From positions 1 through 29,264 of the IMG/VR virus record IMGVR_UViG_3300030380_002079: a DNA stretch of 29,264 nucleotides. One strand, given 5' to 3'. The DNA is from a virus. The notes beneath the pieces are model-generated. The model was not told the DNA's origin. It ran no database searches and worked only from the letters and a program-made list of their open reading frames with translations. The translations under genes and the position numbers were made by a program. Below are positions 12,093-19,534 of this stretch, piece by piece. The number at the start of each line of letters is the position of its first letter. The stretch's first letter is position 1.

Positions 12093-12410
12093 ATGAATAA
12101 AAAAAATGTTGGAAGACCACGTAAAGAAGTTAATCAAGATCAATTGTCAAAACTAGCATCAATGTTATGTACTATGGAAGAAATGGCGTCATTTTTTGAC
12201 TGCTCTGTAGATACATTAGAGCGTAATTTTGCGGATACTATAAAAAAGGGAAAAGATAAGGGCAAAATGTCATTAAGAAGACTACAGTGGGATAAAGCAC
12301 AAACAGGAAATACCACAATGTTGATTTGGCTTGGTAAACAAATTTTAGGCCAAAGAGATAAAATTGAAACGTCAGAAAATAACGAACCGTTGCCTTGGGC
12401 TTATGATTAA
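12093..12410 (+). CDS. Terminase small subunit-like protein
   Basis: 105 residues. Helix-turn-helix type segments (MEEMASFFDCSVDTLERNF) followed by KKGKDKGKMSLRRLQWDKAQ, then TGNTTMLIWLGKQILGQRDK. This opening, GRPRK, DNA-binding domain and WLGKQ.LGQ.D motif is typical of small phage DNA-packaging proteins (TerS). TerS binds the packaging site and directs the large subunit. It ends TAATG with the large-subunit start, an almost universal TerS-TerL arrangement. A strong AGAGGTGAT ribosome site precedes the ATG. Confidence 0.85.
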   Translation: MNKKNVGRPRKEVNQDQLSKLASMLCTMEEMASFFDCSVDTLERNFADTIKKGKDKGKMSLRRLQWDKAQTGNTTMLIWLGKQILGQRDKIETSENNEPLPWAYD

Positions 12411-13624
12411 TGGGTTTAACCAAACCCCAACAAACAGTTATAGATAGCAAATCGAGATTTCGTGTATTAATTAGTGGACGTAGATTTGGTAAAACATTTT
12501 TAGCAATTAATGAACTTGCTCGATTTGCTCGCTATCCAAAGAAAAAGGTTTGGTATGTTGCTCCGTCTTATCGTATGGCCAAAAATATTGTTTGGAATGA
12601 TTTAATAGATCGGTTGTATAAACATAAATGGGTATCAAAAGTGAATCATGCTGACTTAACAGTGTATTTAAAAAATAATTCCACTATAAGTTTGCGAGGT
12701 GCAGACAATGAACAATCACTTAGAGGTGTAGGATTAGATTTTTTAGTATTAGATGAATTTGCAGACATTAAAGATTCCGCTTGGACAGAAGTTCTTAGGC
12801 CCACACTGTCAGATAGAAATGGTCATTGTTTATTTACAGGAACTCCAAGAGGTTATGGCAATTGGTCTTATGGTTTATTTTTAAAAGCAGAAACAGATGA
12901 CGAGTGGGATAGCTTCCAATATACAACACTAGAGGGTGGTCAAGTATCTGCACAAGAAATAGAACAAGCAAAACAAGATTTAGATGAAAGAACTTTTAAA
13001 CAAGAATATCAAGCAAGTTTTGTAAATTATGCGGGAATTATTTATTACAATTTTGATCGTAATAAAAATATTATTAATCATAAACCCGCCCTTAAACAAA
13101 TTCATATCGGCATGGACTTTAATATTGACCCTATGTGTTGTGTCGTTTCTGAAATTCAAAATGATGTTGTTTATATATTTGATGAAATTCAAATATTTTC
13201 TAGTAATACACAAGAACTTGTTGAGGAAATTAAATCAAGATATTTAGGGTATAATGTATATATTTACCCAGACCCCGCATCAAAACAAAGAAAAACGTCT
13301 GCGGGTGGAATGACTGATTTATCAATACTAAAAAATGCAGGATTTAATATTAGAGTTAGAAATAACCACCCATTAATTAGAGACAGGATTAATTCAGTGA
13401 ATGCTAAATTAAAAAATGCAAAAGATGTCAATACCCTTTTTATAGACATCAGTTGTAAAAATGTTATAAAAAGTTTAGAAAGGCAAATTTACAAAGAGGG
13501 TACAGTGATTCCCGACAAAGAAAGTGGTTATGACCACATGAATGACGCAATAGGCTACATGATAGAATATTTATACCCATTACGTAGAAACTTTAAACCT
13601 AACAAACCCATGAGGTGGTCTTAA
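12410..13624 (+). CDS. terL: Terminase large subunit
   Basis: 404 residues. Walker A motif SGRRFGKT at residues 22-29; Walker B FLVLDE with Asp115-Glu116; coupling LFTGTPRG at about 144-151; then the C-terminal RNase H-type nuclease: HIGMDFNIDPM (Asp near 237), YIYPDPAS, and the last acidic residue in DHMNDAIGYM. These are the ATPase and nuclease halves of the packaging motor, which cuts concatemers and pumps DNA into the prohead through the portal. All key residues are present. Start is fixed by the overlap with TerS. Confidence 0.95.
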   Translation: MGLTKPQQTVIDSKSRFRVLISGRRFGKTFLAINELARFARYPKKKVWYVAPSYRMAKNIVWNDLIDRLYKHKWVSKVNHADLTVYLKNNSTISLRGADNEQSLRGVGLDFLVLDEFADIKDSAWTEVLRPTLSDRNGHCLFTGTPRGYGNWSYGLFLKAETDDEWDSFQYTTLEGGQVSAQEIEQAKQDLDERTFKQEYQASFVNYAGIIYYNFDRNKNIINHKPALKQIHIGMDFNIDPMCCVVSEIQNDVVYIFDEIQIFSSNTQELVEEIKSRYLGYNVYIYPDPASKQRKTSAGGMTDLSILKNAGFNIRVRNNHPLIRDRINSVNAKLKNAKDVNTLFIDISCKNVIKSLERQIYKEGTVIPDKESGYDHMNDAIGYMIEYLYPLRRNFKPNKPMRWS

Positions 13625-15054
13625 TGGCATTATACACTAGAGAATTTTTAACTGACAGACATAAACATTATGAGGAAAAATTCAAAGATTGGCATTTTCA
13701 TTTGATGTCTTATTTGGGTGGCCAAGATTATCAAAACGGTTTTCAATTAAATAGATATATTTTAGAATCAGACGAGGAATATATAAAAAGGGCAGAAAAC
13801 ACCCCAATAGACAATCACTGCAAAAATGTTGTTCAAATTTATTCTTCATTTTTATTCAGAGTGCCACCGACAAGAAATTACGGTTCATTAACAGGCGACC
13901 CTCAATTAGAATCATTTTTAAATGACGCTGATTTAGACGGAAGGTCATTTGATAATGTTATTCGTGAGATGCAAATGAACGCAGCAATCTATGGCACATG
14001 TTGGGCCATATTAGATAAACCTGCCGTTGCTTCTGAATCTAGAGCTGCTGAAATTCAATTAGATATTAGACCATACATATCTCTATATACTCCAGAAAAT
14101 GTTTTAAATTGGAATTTTGAAAGAGCCATGAATGGTAAATATACTTTAACCTCTTTAACACTATTAGAAGATTTATACGAAGATGTGGCAACAATTAGAG
14201 TTTGGACAATGGAAGATATAACAACATATATAATCAAAGATTTTAATAATGGTTATTCAACATCAAAGCCAATTTTAAAAGATGAAATGGTAAATGAACT
14301 TGGAAAAATTCCTGCAGTGATATTATATAATCAAAAATCCCAAAGACGAGGAATTGGAATATCTGATCTTAATGATGTCGCTGAATTACAAAAAGCAATT
14401 TATAATGATTATTCAGAAATTGAACAATTAATTAGATTATCTAATCATCCAAGTTTAGTTAAAACACCAAATGTTGAAGCAAGTGCAGGTGCGGGCTCTG
14501 TAATAGAAATGCCTGAAGATTTAGACTCAAATTTAAAACCCTATCTTATTCAACCAAGTTCTCAATCGCTTGACGCAATAATGAACAATATAAACATGAA
14601 AGTAGAATCTATAAATAGATTAACCCACATGGGAGCAGTTCGAGCAACTGAAAGTAGGATACAATCGGGTATTGCTTTGCAAACTGAATTTCAACTTCTT
14701 AATGCAAGGCTTTCAGAAAAAGCAGATTATTTAGAAAATGCAGAAGAACAAATATGGAACTTATTCGCTGAATGGCAATCAAAAGAATTTGACGGTGAAA
14801 TAATTTACCCAGATAGTTTTAATCTTAGAGATTATGCTACTGATTTACAGTTTTTACAAATGGCAAAAGCAAGTGGTGTTAATTCAGAAACATTTATAAA
14901 AGAAATTGATAAACAAATAGCAAGAGCAGTCGTTGATGATGATGAAAAAATTTTTGAAATAGATAATGAAATTAATTTAAAAAGCGAAAGAATTGGTGCT
15001 TTTCCACAACAAGAAATAGAGGGTGAAGAAGTTGAAGAAACGCAAAGTTCCTAA
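13624..15054 (+). CDS. Portal protein
   Basis: 476 residues from ATG 13624, which overlaps the terminase stop (TAATG); an in-frame upstream start at 13615 lies within terL. Features: N-terminal HYEEKFKDWHFHLMSYLGGQ, membrane-like AIYGTCWAILD strand, a LNDVAELQKAIYNDYSEIEQ long helix, and a SRIQSGIALQTEFQLLNARL helix near residue 350, typical of portal clip/stem regions (SPP1 gp6 and DUF4055 like). The C-terminus is acidic (EGEEVEETQSS). Twelve copies form the ring through which DNA enters. The next gene begins inside its 3' end in a different frame. Confidence 0.85.
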   Translation: MALYTREFLTDRHKHYEEKFKDWHFHLMSYLGGQDYQNGFQLNRYILESDEEYIKRAENTPIDNHCKNVVQIYSSFLFRVPPTRNYGSLTGDPQLESFLNDADLDGRSFDNVIREMQMNAAIYGTCWAILDKPAVASESRAAEIQLDIRPYISLYTPENVLNWNFERAMNGKYTLTSLTLLEDLYEDVATIRVWTMEDITTYIIKDFNNGYSTSKPILKDEMVNELGKIPAVILYNQKSQRRGIGISDLNDVAELQKAIYNDYSEIEQLIRLSNHPSLVKTPNVEASAGAGSVIEMPEDLDSNLKPYLIQPSSQSLDAIMNNINMKVESINRLTHMGAVRATESRIQSGIALQTEFQLLNARLSEKADYLENAEEQIWNLFAEWQSKEFDGEIIYPDSFNLRDYATDLQFLQMAKASGVNSETFIKEIDKQIARAVVDDDEKIFEIDNEINLKSERIGAFPQQEIEGEEVEETQSS

Positions 15055-15208
15055 AGACAAAAAATCTGGAGTTCCTAAAAAATATTTGACTGGATTAAAA
15101 GGGTCAAAAAGAAGCCGTCGTGCATCATTGATTAAGAGAGTTGCTGCTTTATATAAAGCAGGTAAAAGAATTCCTAAATCATTACTTAGAGCAAGGACTA
15201 AAGCATAA
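15023..15208 (+). CDS. 61-residue Lys/Arg-rich head-region protein 1
   Basis: GTG 15023 or TTG 15032 starts a frame overlapping the portal gene's acidic tail. Product (VKKLKKRKVPKDKKSGVPKK, then YLTGLKGSKRSRRASLIKRV and AALYKAGKRIPKSLL) is over one third Lys/Arg. A SGVPKKYL.G....R..... IK... motif recurs in small marine phage proteins, as I recall. It ends TAATG into the next gene. It may bind packaged DNA or act during head assembly; location between portal and capsid genes is the basis. Function unknown. Confidence 0.6.
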   Translation: MKKLKKRKVPKDKKSGVPKKYLTGLKGSKRSRRASLIKRVAALYKAGKRIPKSLLRARTKA

Positions 15209-15447
15209 TGGTAGCAAGAAAACCGCTTTCTGCTTCGGTTGTGGCAACATTAAAAAGAAAAGCTAAAGCATCAAAAAGATATACATACGGAACTTTGGCC
15301 AAAGTTTACAGAAGAGGCCAAGGTGCATTTCTAGGTGCGGGAAGTAGGCGTGTTCCAATGGCTGCGTGGTCAATGGGTAGAGTTAATTCTTTCTTACGAG
15401 GTAGTCGTAAACACGACTTAGATTTACGAAAAAAGAAAAAGAAATAA
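15208..15447 (+). CDS. 79-residue basic head-region protein 2, possible frameshift leader
   Basis: MVARKPLSASVVATLKRKAK, then KRYTYGTLAKVYRRGQGAFL and AAWSMGRVNSFLRGSRKHDL, ending in KKKKK. The YTYGTLAKVYRRG.GA ... W...RVNSFL pattern fits a small DUF5824-like phage family (recalled). The gene ends with the codons AAA AAG AAA AAG AAA TAA, and cgA AAA AAG at 15429-15435 is in exactly the register of a -1 slippery heptamer. Without slippage the 79-residue form is made; with slippage a 153-residue fusion results (see next entry). DNA-binding or head-assembly role inferred. Confidence 0.6.
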   Translation: MVARKPLSASVVATLKRKAKASKRYTYGTLAKVYRRGQGAFLGAGSRRVPMAAWSMGRVNSFLRGSRKHDLDLRKKKKK

Positions 15448-15668
15448 AAGGACGAACAGTTTCTTCAAGTGTCTTTTGTAATTGGACGCATGAACAACAC
15501 AATAAATATTCAATTTGTTTTTGTGGCAAATTTGCAACATTCGGTTTTAATTATAGATTTGGTATGTTAGAACTATTATGTTCAGATCATTATTACGAAA
15601 GGATAGGTAATGGCACTAACAAAGAAACAAAAAAAACTACCAATGGCCCTACAAAAAGCCATTCTTAA
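15429..15668 (+). CDS. Cys/His-rich -1 frame extension of the 15208 gene
   Basis: The -1 frame is open from 15411 to the stop at 15666-15668, with no ATG, GTG or TTG before an internal ATG at 15564. After A AAA AAG (15429-15435) a ribosome shifting back by one would read EKEIKGRTVSSSVFCNWTHE and on through SICFCGKF to LLCSDHYYERIG. Cysteines at 15477, 15516, 15522 and 15579 and a CSDH motif (C-x2-H) suggest a zinc ribbon. The fusion (15208-15668) would be 153 residues. A sequencing error or separate non-ATG gene are alternatives. Confidence 0.5.
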   Translation, partial: KKEKEIKGRTVSSSVFCNWTHEQHNKYSICFCGKFATFGFNYRFGMLELLCSDHYYERIGNGTNKETKKTTNGPTKSHS

Positions 15669-15696
15669 AAAACAAAAGAAAAAGAAGGGAAAGTAA
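15610..15696 (+). CDS. 28-residue basic peptide
   Basis: Product MALTKKQKKLPMALQKAILK, then KQKKKKGK. It overlaps the end of the preceding -1-frame extension and comes one base before the next small gene. LPMALQKAI is an amphipathic helix flanked by Lys blocks. Small size makes the call uncertain, but it fits an unbroken run of Lys-rich genes here, and its start follows GAAAGGATAGGTA, a moderate ribosome site. Confidence 0.4.
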   Translation: MALTKKQKKLPMALQKAILKKQKKKKGK

Positions 15697-15697
15697 T

Positions 15698-15781
15698 ATG
15701 CCTTATGGAAAAGGGTCTTATGGCTCAAAAACAGGACGACCACCAAAAAAAATGAAAAAGAAAAAGAAGAAAAAAAAATAA
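15698..15781 (+). CDS. 27-residue MPYGKGSYG-type peptide
   Basis: MPYGKGSYGSKTGRPPKKMK followed by seven lysines. The MPYGKG.YGSK.GRP opening is one I recall as recurrent among very small marine phage proteins encoded near capsid genes. The stop overlaps the next gene's ATG (TAATG at 15779-15783). The Gly/Tyr-rich head and poly-Lys tail suggest a DNA-interacting virion or assembly peptide; function unproven. Confidence 0.5.
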   Translation: MPYGKGSYGSKTGRPPKKMKKKKKKKK

Positions 15782-15963
15782 TGGTTAAAGTAGCATCAAT
15801 TAAAAACATCATAAAAGATTTGTCGCCAAGACAACAAAAGACTATGAAATCTCATGCTAGACATCATACATTGAAACACATGAGGTCAATGGCTAGTGCA
15901 ATGAAAAAAGGTGCTACTTTTAATTCTGCACATAATAAAGCAATGAGATCAGTAGGTAAATAA
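15781..15963 (+). CDS. 60-residue basic helical protein
   Basis: MVKVASIKNIIKDLSPRQQK, then TMKSHARHHTLKHMRSMASA and MKKGATFNSAHNKAMRSVGK. It has many Lys, Arg, His and Met, no acidic cluster, and a likely helix-rich fold (LSPRQQKTMKSHA..H....HM..M...MK.G..F..AH..AM). It is joined to both neighbours by one-base stop/start overlaps. This LSPRQQ pattern recurs in phage genes beside portal genes, by recollection. No function known. Confidence 0.6.
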   Translation: MVKVASIKNIIKDLSPRQQKTMKSHARHHTLKHMRSMASAMKKGATFNSAHNKAMRSVGK

Positions 15964-16241
15964 TGGCCAAATATAAAGGTCGTTCAGTCAATTTAAACAA
16001 ACCTTTTAGAACACCAAATCAAAGAAAAAAGTTTGGTGTCTATGTAAAAAGCAAATCAACTGGAAATGTCAAATTAGTTAGATTTGGCGACCCTAATATG
16101 AAAATTAAAAAGAATATACCCGCAAGACAAAGATCATTTTTGGCAAGAATGGGAGGGGTTCTAAAACAAGTCAAAGGACAAAAAACATTATCACCCGCTT
16201 ATTGGTCAATTAGAGCTTGGAAAAAAAATTTCCCTTTATAA
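15963..16241 (+). CDS. 92-residue basic protein of the FGDPNM family
   Basis: Residues 9-47 carry LNKPFRTPNQRKKFGVYVKS and VRFGDPNMKIKKN, and residues 53-88 carry RQRSFLARMGGV and SPAYWSIRAW. This LNKPFRTP ... FGDPNM.I ... R.SF.AR ... YWS...W pattern is a domain often found alone or fused to prohead proteases in marine phages; usual members have cysteines (RHxC, YWSC) that are lost here. Its place between portal and MuF genes agrees with a head-assembly role. No protease gene is visible in this window. Confidence 0.65.
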   Translation: MAKYKGRSVNLNKPFRTPNQRKKFGVYVKSKSTGNVKLVRFGDPNMKIKKNIPARQRSFLARMGGVLKQVKGQKTLSPAYWSIRAWKKNFPL

Positions 16242-16244
16242 TGA

Positions 16245-17171
16245 ATGTCGAAACAGGCCACAATAAATAGATTAATTGACACCCATGAAGAAAGAATAAT
16301 TGGTGTATTAAAGACACTTGAAGATAGAATTAGATCGGAATTAACTTCATTGACAGAGGGTGGAGCAAGTTTCAACACTAAATTTGCAATTGAATACAGA
16401 CCTAAAATAAAAGCATTGATTGAAAGTACTTTTTTAAAAGAGGCTGATTCTATTATTCGAGAATATGACGAAATTGTAAAAGAATATCAAAAAGTAGTAA
16501 AAAAATTACCAATAGACCCTAAATTCAAATCATTACAAAAAGCTGATTTAGAAGTTGTTTCTCAATTAAAATTTTTATCATTTACAGGATTTAATGATAT
16601 TGCCAACAGATTTTTAGACACCATTGCAAACGAAGTATATCAATCCGCATTAATTGGTCGTGCATTTAATGATATGGTCAAAAATATAGCAGGCCAAATA
16701 AATGGTGTTTATCAACGAAGTAATGAAAATGCTATAAATAGACTAGTTGCATTTATTGAAAAAAATAGATATTCCGATAATAAATCAACGCTTCAAAGGG
16801 TAGCCTTAGCGAAAAGCACACTTGCTAGTAAATATGGAAGCGACATTCTTGGTGAAAATATGCGTAAATATGCAAGTTTATATGCTCACGACAGTTTAAT
16901 GAAATTTGACGGCCAATTTGTAAAATACAAAGCAGACCAAGCGGGCATTAAACAATTTAAATATGCAGGAACACGAATAGACACAACAAGAAATTTTTGT
17001 GCAAGAACTATGGGTAGAATTTTTACAGAGCAACAAGCAAAAAATTTATGGCAAAATCAGAGGTGGAAGGGAAAGTCTGGTAATGACCCTTTTGTCGATA
17101 GAGGTGGTTATAGATGTAGGCATAGTTTCACTATCTATAATCCTGAATGGGAAAACATACTTGAAGAATAG
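16245..17171 (+). CDS. MuF/SPP1 gp7-like minor head protein
   Basis: 308 residues. The N-terminal 230 residues are helical. The C-terminal domain carries FKYAGTRIDTTRNFCARTMG, a spacer, then NDPFVDRGGYRCRHSFTIYN, the conserved MuF (phage Mu gpF / SPP1 gp7) pattern including its Cys and His positions. Such proteins sit inside the prohead near the portal and are needed for DNA injection or head morphogenesis. ATG 16245 lies 3 bases after the upstream stop. Order portal, small proteins, MuF, scaffold, capsid is normal for siphoviruses. Confidence 0.85.
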   Translation: MSKQATINRLIDTHEERIIGVLKTLEDRIRSELTSLTEGGASFNTKFAIEYRPKIKALIESTFLKEADSIIREYDEIVKEYQKVVKKLPIDPKFKSLQKADLEVVSQLKFLSFTGFNDIANRFLDTIANEVYQSALIGRAFNDMVKNIAGQINGVYQRSNENAINRLVAFIEKNRYSDNKSTLQRVALAKSTLASKYGSDILGENMRKYASLYAHDSLMKFDGQFVKYKADQAGIKQFKYAGTRIDTTRNFCARTMGRIFTEQQAKNLWQNQRWKGKSGNDPFVDRGGYRCRHSFTIYNPEWENILEE

Positions 17172-17186
17172 GTTTTTTTTATATAT

Positions 17187-17210
17187 TCCTTAATAAATAA
17201 CAATTAAGGA
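17187..17210 (+). promoter_or_regulatory. Hairpin covering the scaffold gene's ribosome site
   Basis: TCCTTAAT (17187-17194) pairs perfectly with ATTAAGGA (17203-17210), 8-base loop. The right arm contains most of the AAGGAG ribosome-binding site of the scaffold gene (ATG 17221), so folding would hide it. It may tune scaffold/capsid translation. No T run follows, so it is not a good terminator. AT-rich arms give only moderate stability. Confidence 0.4.
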
Positions 17211-17220
17211 GTTATCAAAT

Positions 17221-17934
17221 ATGTCTGACGAGAATAAAACGGAACAAGTTGAAGAAATCAAAACAGAAACAGTAGAACAACCTATTGAACAATCAACAGA
17301 ACAATCACAACCAAAGCAGGTTGATATAGATAAGGTTGTAAAAGATAGATTGTATAGACAAGAACAAAAAATTTTAAATGAATTAGGTGTTGGGTCATTA
17401 GATGATGTTAAGCAAGCCATAGAGGAAAGAAGAAAAGCCGACGAAGAAAAACAAATTGAACGTGGTAAGTTTGATGATGTTATGAAAAAAAAGACGCAAG
17501 AATATAACGACAAACTTGCAAAATTAGAATCTGAATTAAAGAATGAAAGAGTTGATAAACAATTAATCAATTCTGCTTCTATGCACAAAGCAATAAATCC
17601 AGAGCAAATAAAAGATTTATTAAAATCTAATATAAGTCTAAATAAAGATGGTAAAGTAGAAGTACTTGATAATTCTGGAACACCTCGATATAACAAAGAT
17701 GGAGATTTATTGACTGTTGATGAAGCAGTTCAAGAGTTTTTAACACAGAACGCACATTTCCAAGCAGCAACTCCTTCTGGGAGCGGAAGTGTGTCTAATG
17801 TGGGTAAGTCAGACACGAATAAGACTTTAAATATTTCGGAACTAGACATGAACAATCCTGCCGACAGAAAACTCTATGCTGAACATAGAAAGCAAAGAGA
17901 TAGCGTCAGTACGATTGTTAATTTAAATAAATAA
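17221..17934 (+). CDS. Head scaffolding protein
   Basis: 237 residues, highly charged and helical. An acidic, Gln-rich N-terminus (MSDENKTEQVEEIKTETVEQ) is followed by a long coiled coil at about 35-120 (DKVVKDRLYRQEQKILNELG, KADEEKQIERGKFDDVMKKK) and a mixed C-terminal part. An acidic helical protein immediately before the major capsid gene is typical of HK97-fold phage scaffolds, which guide prohead assembly and are then removed. The ribosome site AAGGAG is strong. Confidence 0.82.
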   Translation: MSDENKTEQVEEIKTETVEQPIEQSTEQSQPKQVDIDKVVKDRLYRQEQKILNELGVGSLDDVKQAIEERRKADEEKQIERGKFDDVMKKKTQEYNDKLAKLESELKNERVDKQLINSASMHKAINPEQIKDLLKSNISLNKDGKVEVLDNSGTPRYNKDGDLLTVDEAVQEFLTQNAHFQAATPSGSGSVSNVGKSDTNKTLNISELDMNNPADRKLYAEHRKQRDSVSTIVNLNK

Positions 17935-17956
17935 TATCTATGAAAGGATATAACTA

Positions 17957-18799
17957 ATGGCAGATGAAACAACCTCCAGTACGGTTTCCGAACTGTACAC
18001 AGAGATCGTAGCAGAAGCACAATTTGTTATTCAAGAGAAATCTATAATGAAAAACCTTGTGAAGAACTACGCAATCGCAGGTGGTGGTAAGTCAGTTGAA
18101 GTTCCTATTTATGCAGCAGTCGCAGCCGCAGCAGTAAATGAAGCAACAGATTTATCTAACACCGCAATCAACCCAAGTTCTGTGACTATAACAGCTTCAG
18201 AAGTTGGTGTAATGACAACATTAACCGATCTAGCAAGAAACTCTGCACCAAGAAATGTTGCAGCAGACATTGGTAGATTATTTGGTGAAGCAATAGCAAA
18301 AAAAATGGATCAAGATTTAATTGCTCTATTTGACGGCTTTAGCACTGCAGCAGGTACAGATAGTGCAGCACTTTCCCCTGCAACTGTATTCAATGCAGCT
18401 TCAACTTTAAGAGCAGCAGGTTTACCTGTAAATGAAACATATCTTGTTTTACACCCTAAGGTAGCATTTGACCTTAAATCTGGTCTTACAAATACCTTCG
18501 CAGGTTTAGATACAGAACTATCAAATGAAGCATTAAGAAATGGCTTTATTGGTCAGATTGCAGGTATCAAAATCTTTGAAACAGGCAATATGTCAAACAC
18601 AGGCACTGCAGGTGACTATAAAGGTGGAATGTTCCACAAAGATGCACTTGCTCTTGCTATGATGCAAGACATTAAAATTGAAACTCAAAGAGACGCTTCT
18701 TTACGTGCTGACGAAATTGTGGCCACCGCAGTATACGGTGTTGGTGAGCTACATGATTCATACGGTATTGAAGTTATCGCTGACTCATCAATCCAATAA
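17957..18799 (+). CDS. Major capsid protein, HK97 fold
   Basis: 280 residues. It begins with a helical N-terminus (TVSELYTEIVAEAQFVIQEK, SIMKNLV) leading to SVEVPIYAAVAAAAVNEATD (E-loop/P-domain type strand), the spine helix GEAIAKKMDQDLIALFDGF, then NETYLVLHPKVAFDLKSGLT and a C-terminal ALAMMQDIKIETQRDASLRA, DEIVATAVYGVGEL. These are the usual HK97-type coat landmarks seen in many marine phages. A strong AAAGGAT site precedes ATG 17957. The Ala-rich codon use (GCA-heavy) differs from neighbouring genes, which fits a highly expressed product. Confidence 0.9.
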   Translation: MADETTSSTVSELYTEIVAEAQFVIQEKSIMKNLVKNYAIAGGGKSVEVPIYAAVAAAAVNEATDLSNTAINPSSVTITASEVGVMTTLTDLARNSAPRNVAADIGRLFGEAIAKKMDQDLIALFDGFSTAAGTDSAALSPATVFNAASTLRAAGLPVNETYLVLHPKVAFDLKSGLTNTFAGLDTELSNEALRNGFIGQIAGIKIFETGNMSNTGTAGDYKGGMFHKDALALAMMQDIKIETQRDASLRADEIVATAVYGVGELHDSYGIEVIADSSIQ

Positions 18800-18811
18800 T
18801 ATAACTTTATG

Positions 18812-18831
18812 GGTGGGGATTATTCCCCACC
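18812..18831 (+). promoter_or_regulatory. GC-rich hairpin after the capsid gene
   Basis: GGTGGGGA (18812-18819), loop TTAT, TCCCCACC (18824-18831): a perfect 8-bp stem, seven of eight pairs G-C, in a very AT-rich genome. It lies 12 bases after the capsid stop, with no T tract. It may stabilise the capsid mRNA 3' end, mark a processing site or dampen downstream transcription. Confidence 0.6.
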
Positions 18832-18849
18832 TAATTGGAAAGGATAAAA

Positions 18850-19002
18850 ATGAAACTTACAAACGGAAAAAAAATTATTGAAAGACCATTAACAGATTAT
18901 GAAAAAAATAAAAACATCTGGGAGTTAAGGGGTTGGAAACCAGTTGAAGATAAACCTAAACTTGATAAAGTAGATAAACCAAAGAAAAAGAAAGATAAAT
19001 AA
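18850..19002 (+). CDS. 50-residue protein with Lys-rich tail, after capsid
   Basis: MKLTNGKKIIERPLTDYEKN, then KNIWELRGWKPVEDKPKLDK and a KPKKKKDK tail. An AAGGATA site precedes ATG 18850, and the stop overlaps the connector gene's ATG (TAATG). The middle motif WELRGWKPVE resembles FLAKGYKSEVE in the 20484 gene, which also ends in Lys. It may be a small linker or connector peptide. No named family. Confidence 0.6.
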   Translation: MKLTNGKKIIERPLTDYEKNKNIWELRGWKPVEDKPKLDKVDKPKKKKDK

Positions 19003-19478
19003 TGGCAACATCAGAATTTTCAGTAGCATTATCAGAAGTTCAAAAATATCAACCAGACATAGCAGAATTTGGTATTACAAATTTTGATACACAACTTCAA
19101 TTTGGTGAAGATGATGTTATTAGACAAATTCGTGAGGAATGGTGGGAGAGATATAGGCACACAGTTCGATATAAAGATATCACAAAAGTCACAACTTTAG
19201 AATTAGACTCCTCAAAATTAACTAATGCACAATGGCTTAGATGCGTTGTTTATAAATCATTATCAGAATATATATACCCAATGTTAACCAAATGGAAAGA
19301 CCCACAAGGTGGGGACGGACAAGACGCATTTCAAATACAAATTGATTTTTATAGAAAGAAATATGCAGAGGAATTTCAGGCAGTCCTTCGTGACGGTGTT
19401 GAATACGACGAAGATAGTAGCGGAACAATTCAAGCAAGTGAAAAAGAGCCAATTCATAATTTAAGGTTAGTTCGATAA
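19002..19478 (+). CDS. Head-tail connector/adaptor protein
   Basis: 158 residues. Helical text with aromatic patches: SEFSVALSEVQKYQPDIAEF, IRQIREEWWERYRHTVRYKD, WLRCVVYKSLSEYIYPMLTK, FYRKKYAEEFQAVLRDGVEY. This four-helix-like profile and location after the capsid agree with an HK97 gp6-like head-completion protein that docks on the portal. Sequence similarity is weak, so position is the main support. Confidence 0.6.
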   Translation: MATSEFSVALSEVQKYQPDIAEFGITNFDTQLQFGEDDVIRQIREEWWERYRHTVRYKDITKVTTLELDSSKLTNAQWLRCVVYKSLSEYIYPMLTKWKDPQGGDGQDAFQIQIDFYRKKYAEEFQAVLRDGVEYDEDSSGTIQASEKEPIHNLRLVR

Positions 19479-19534
19479 TGTGTGAATGTTGCGAAGATTA
19501 TAATTGTATATGTAAAGGAAAAAAGAATGTGTGA
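19478..19534 (+). CDS. 18-residue cysteine microprotein 1
   Basis: MCECCEDYNCICKGKKNV, with five cysteines. The ATG overlaps the connector gene's stop (TAATG), and the stop lies within the start of the next microprotein (ATGTGTGA). Its layout MCxxC...CIC[KR] matches the next microprotein. Too short for a family call; a metal or disulfide knot is possible. Supported by the overlap chain. Confidence 0.45.
   Translation: MCECCEDYNCICKGKKNV

Noticed and set aside
15469-15570. GTG-started 33-residue frame VSFVIGRMNN...
   Set aside because: It competes with the -1 extension, which is longer and has a Cys/His pattern; the GTG frame shows no feature of interest.
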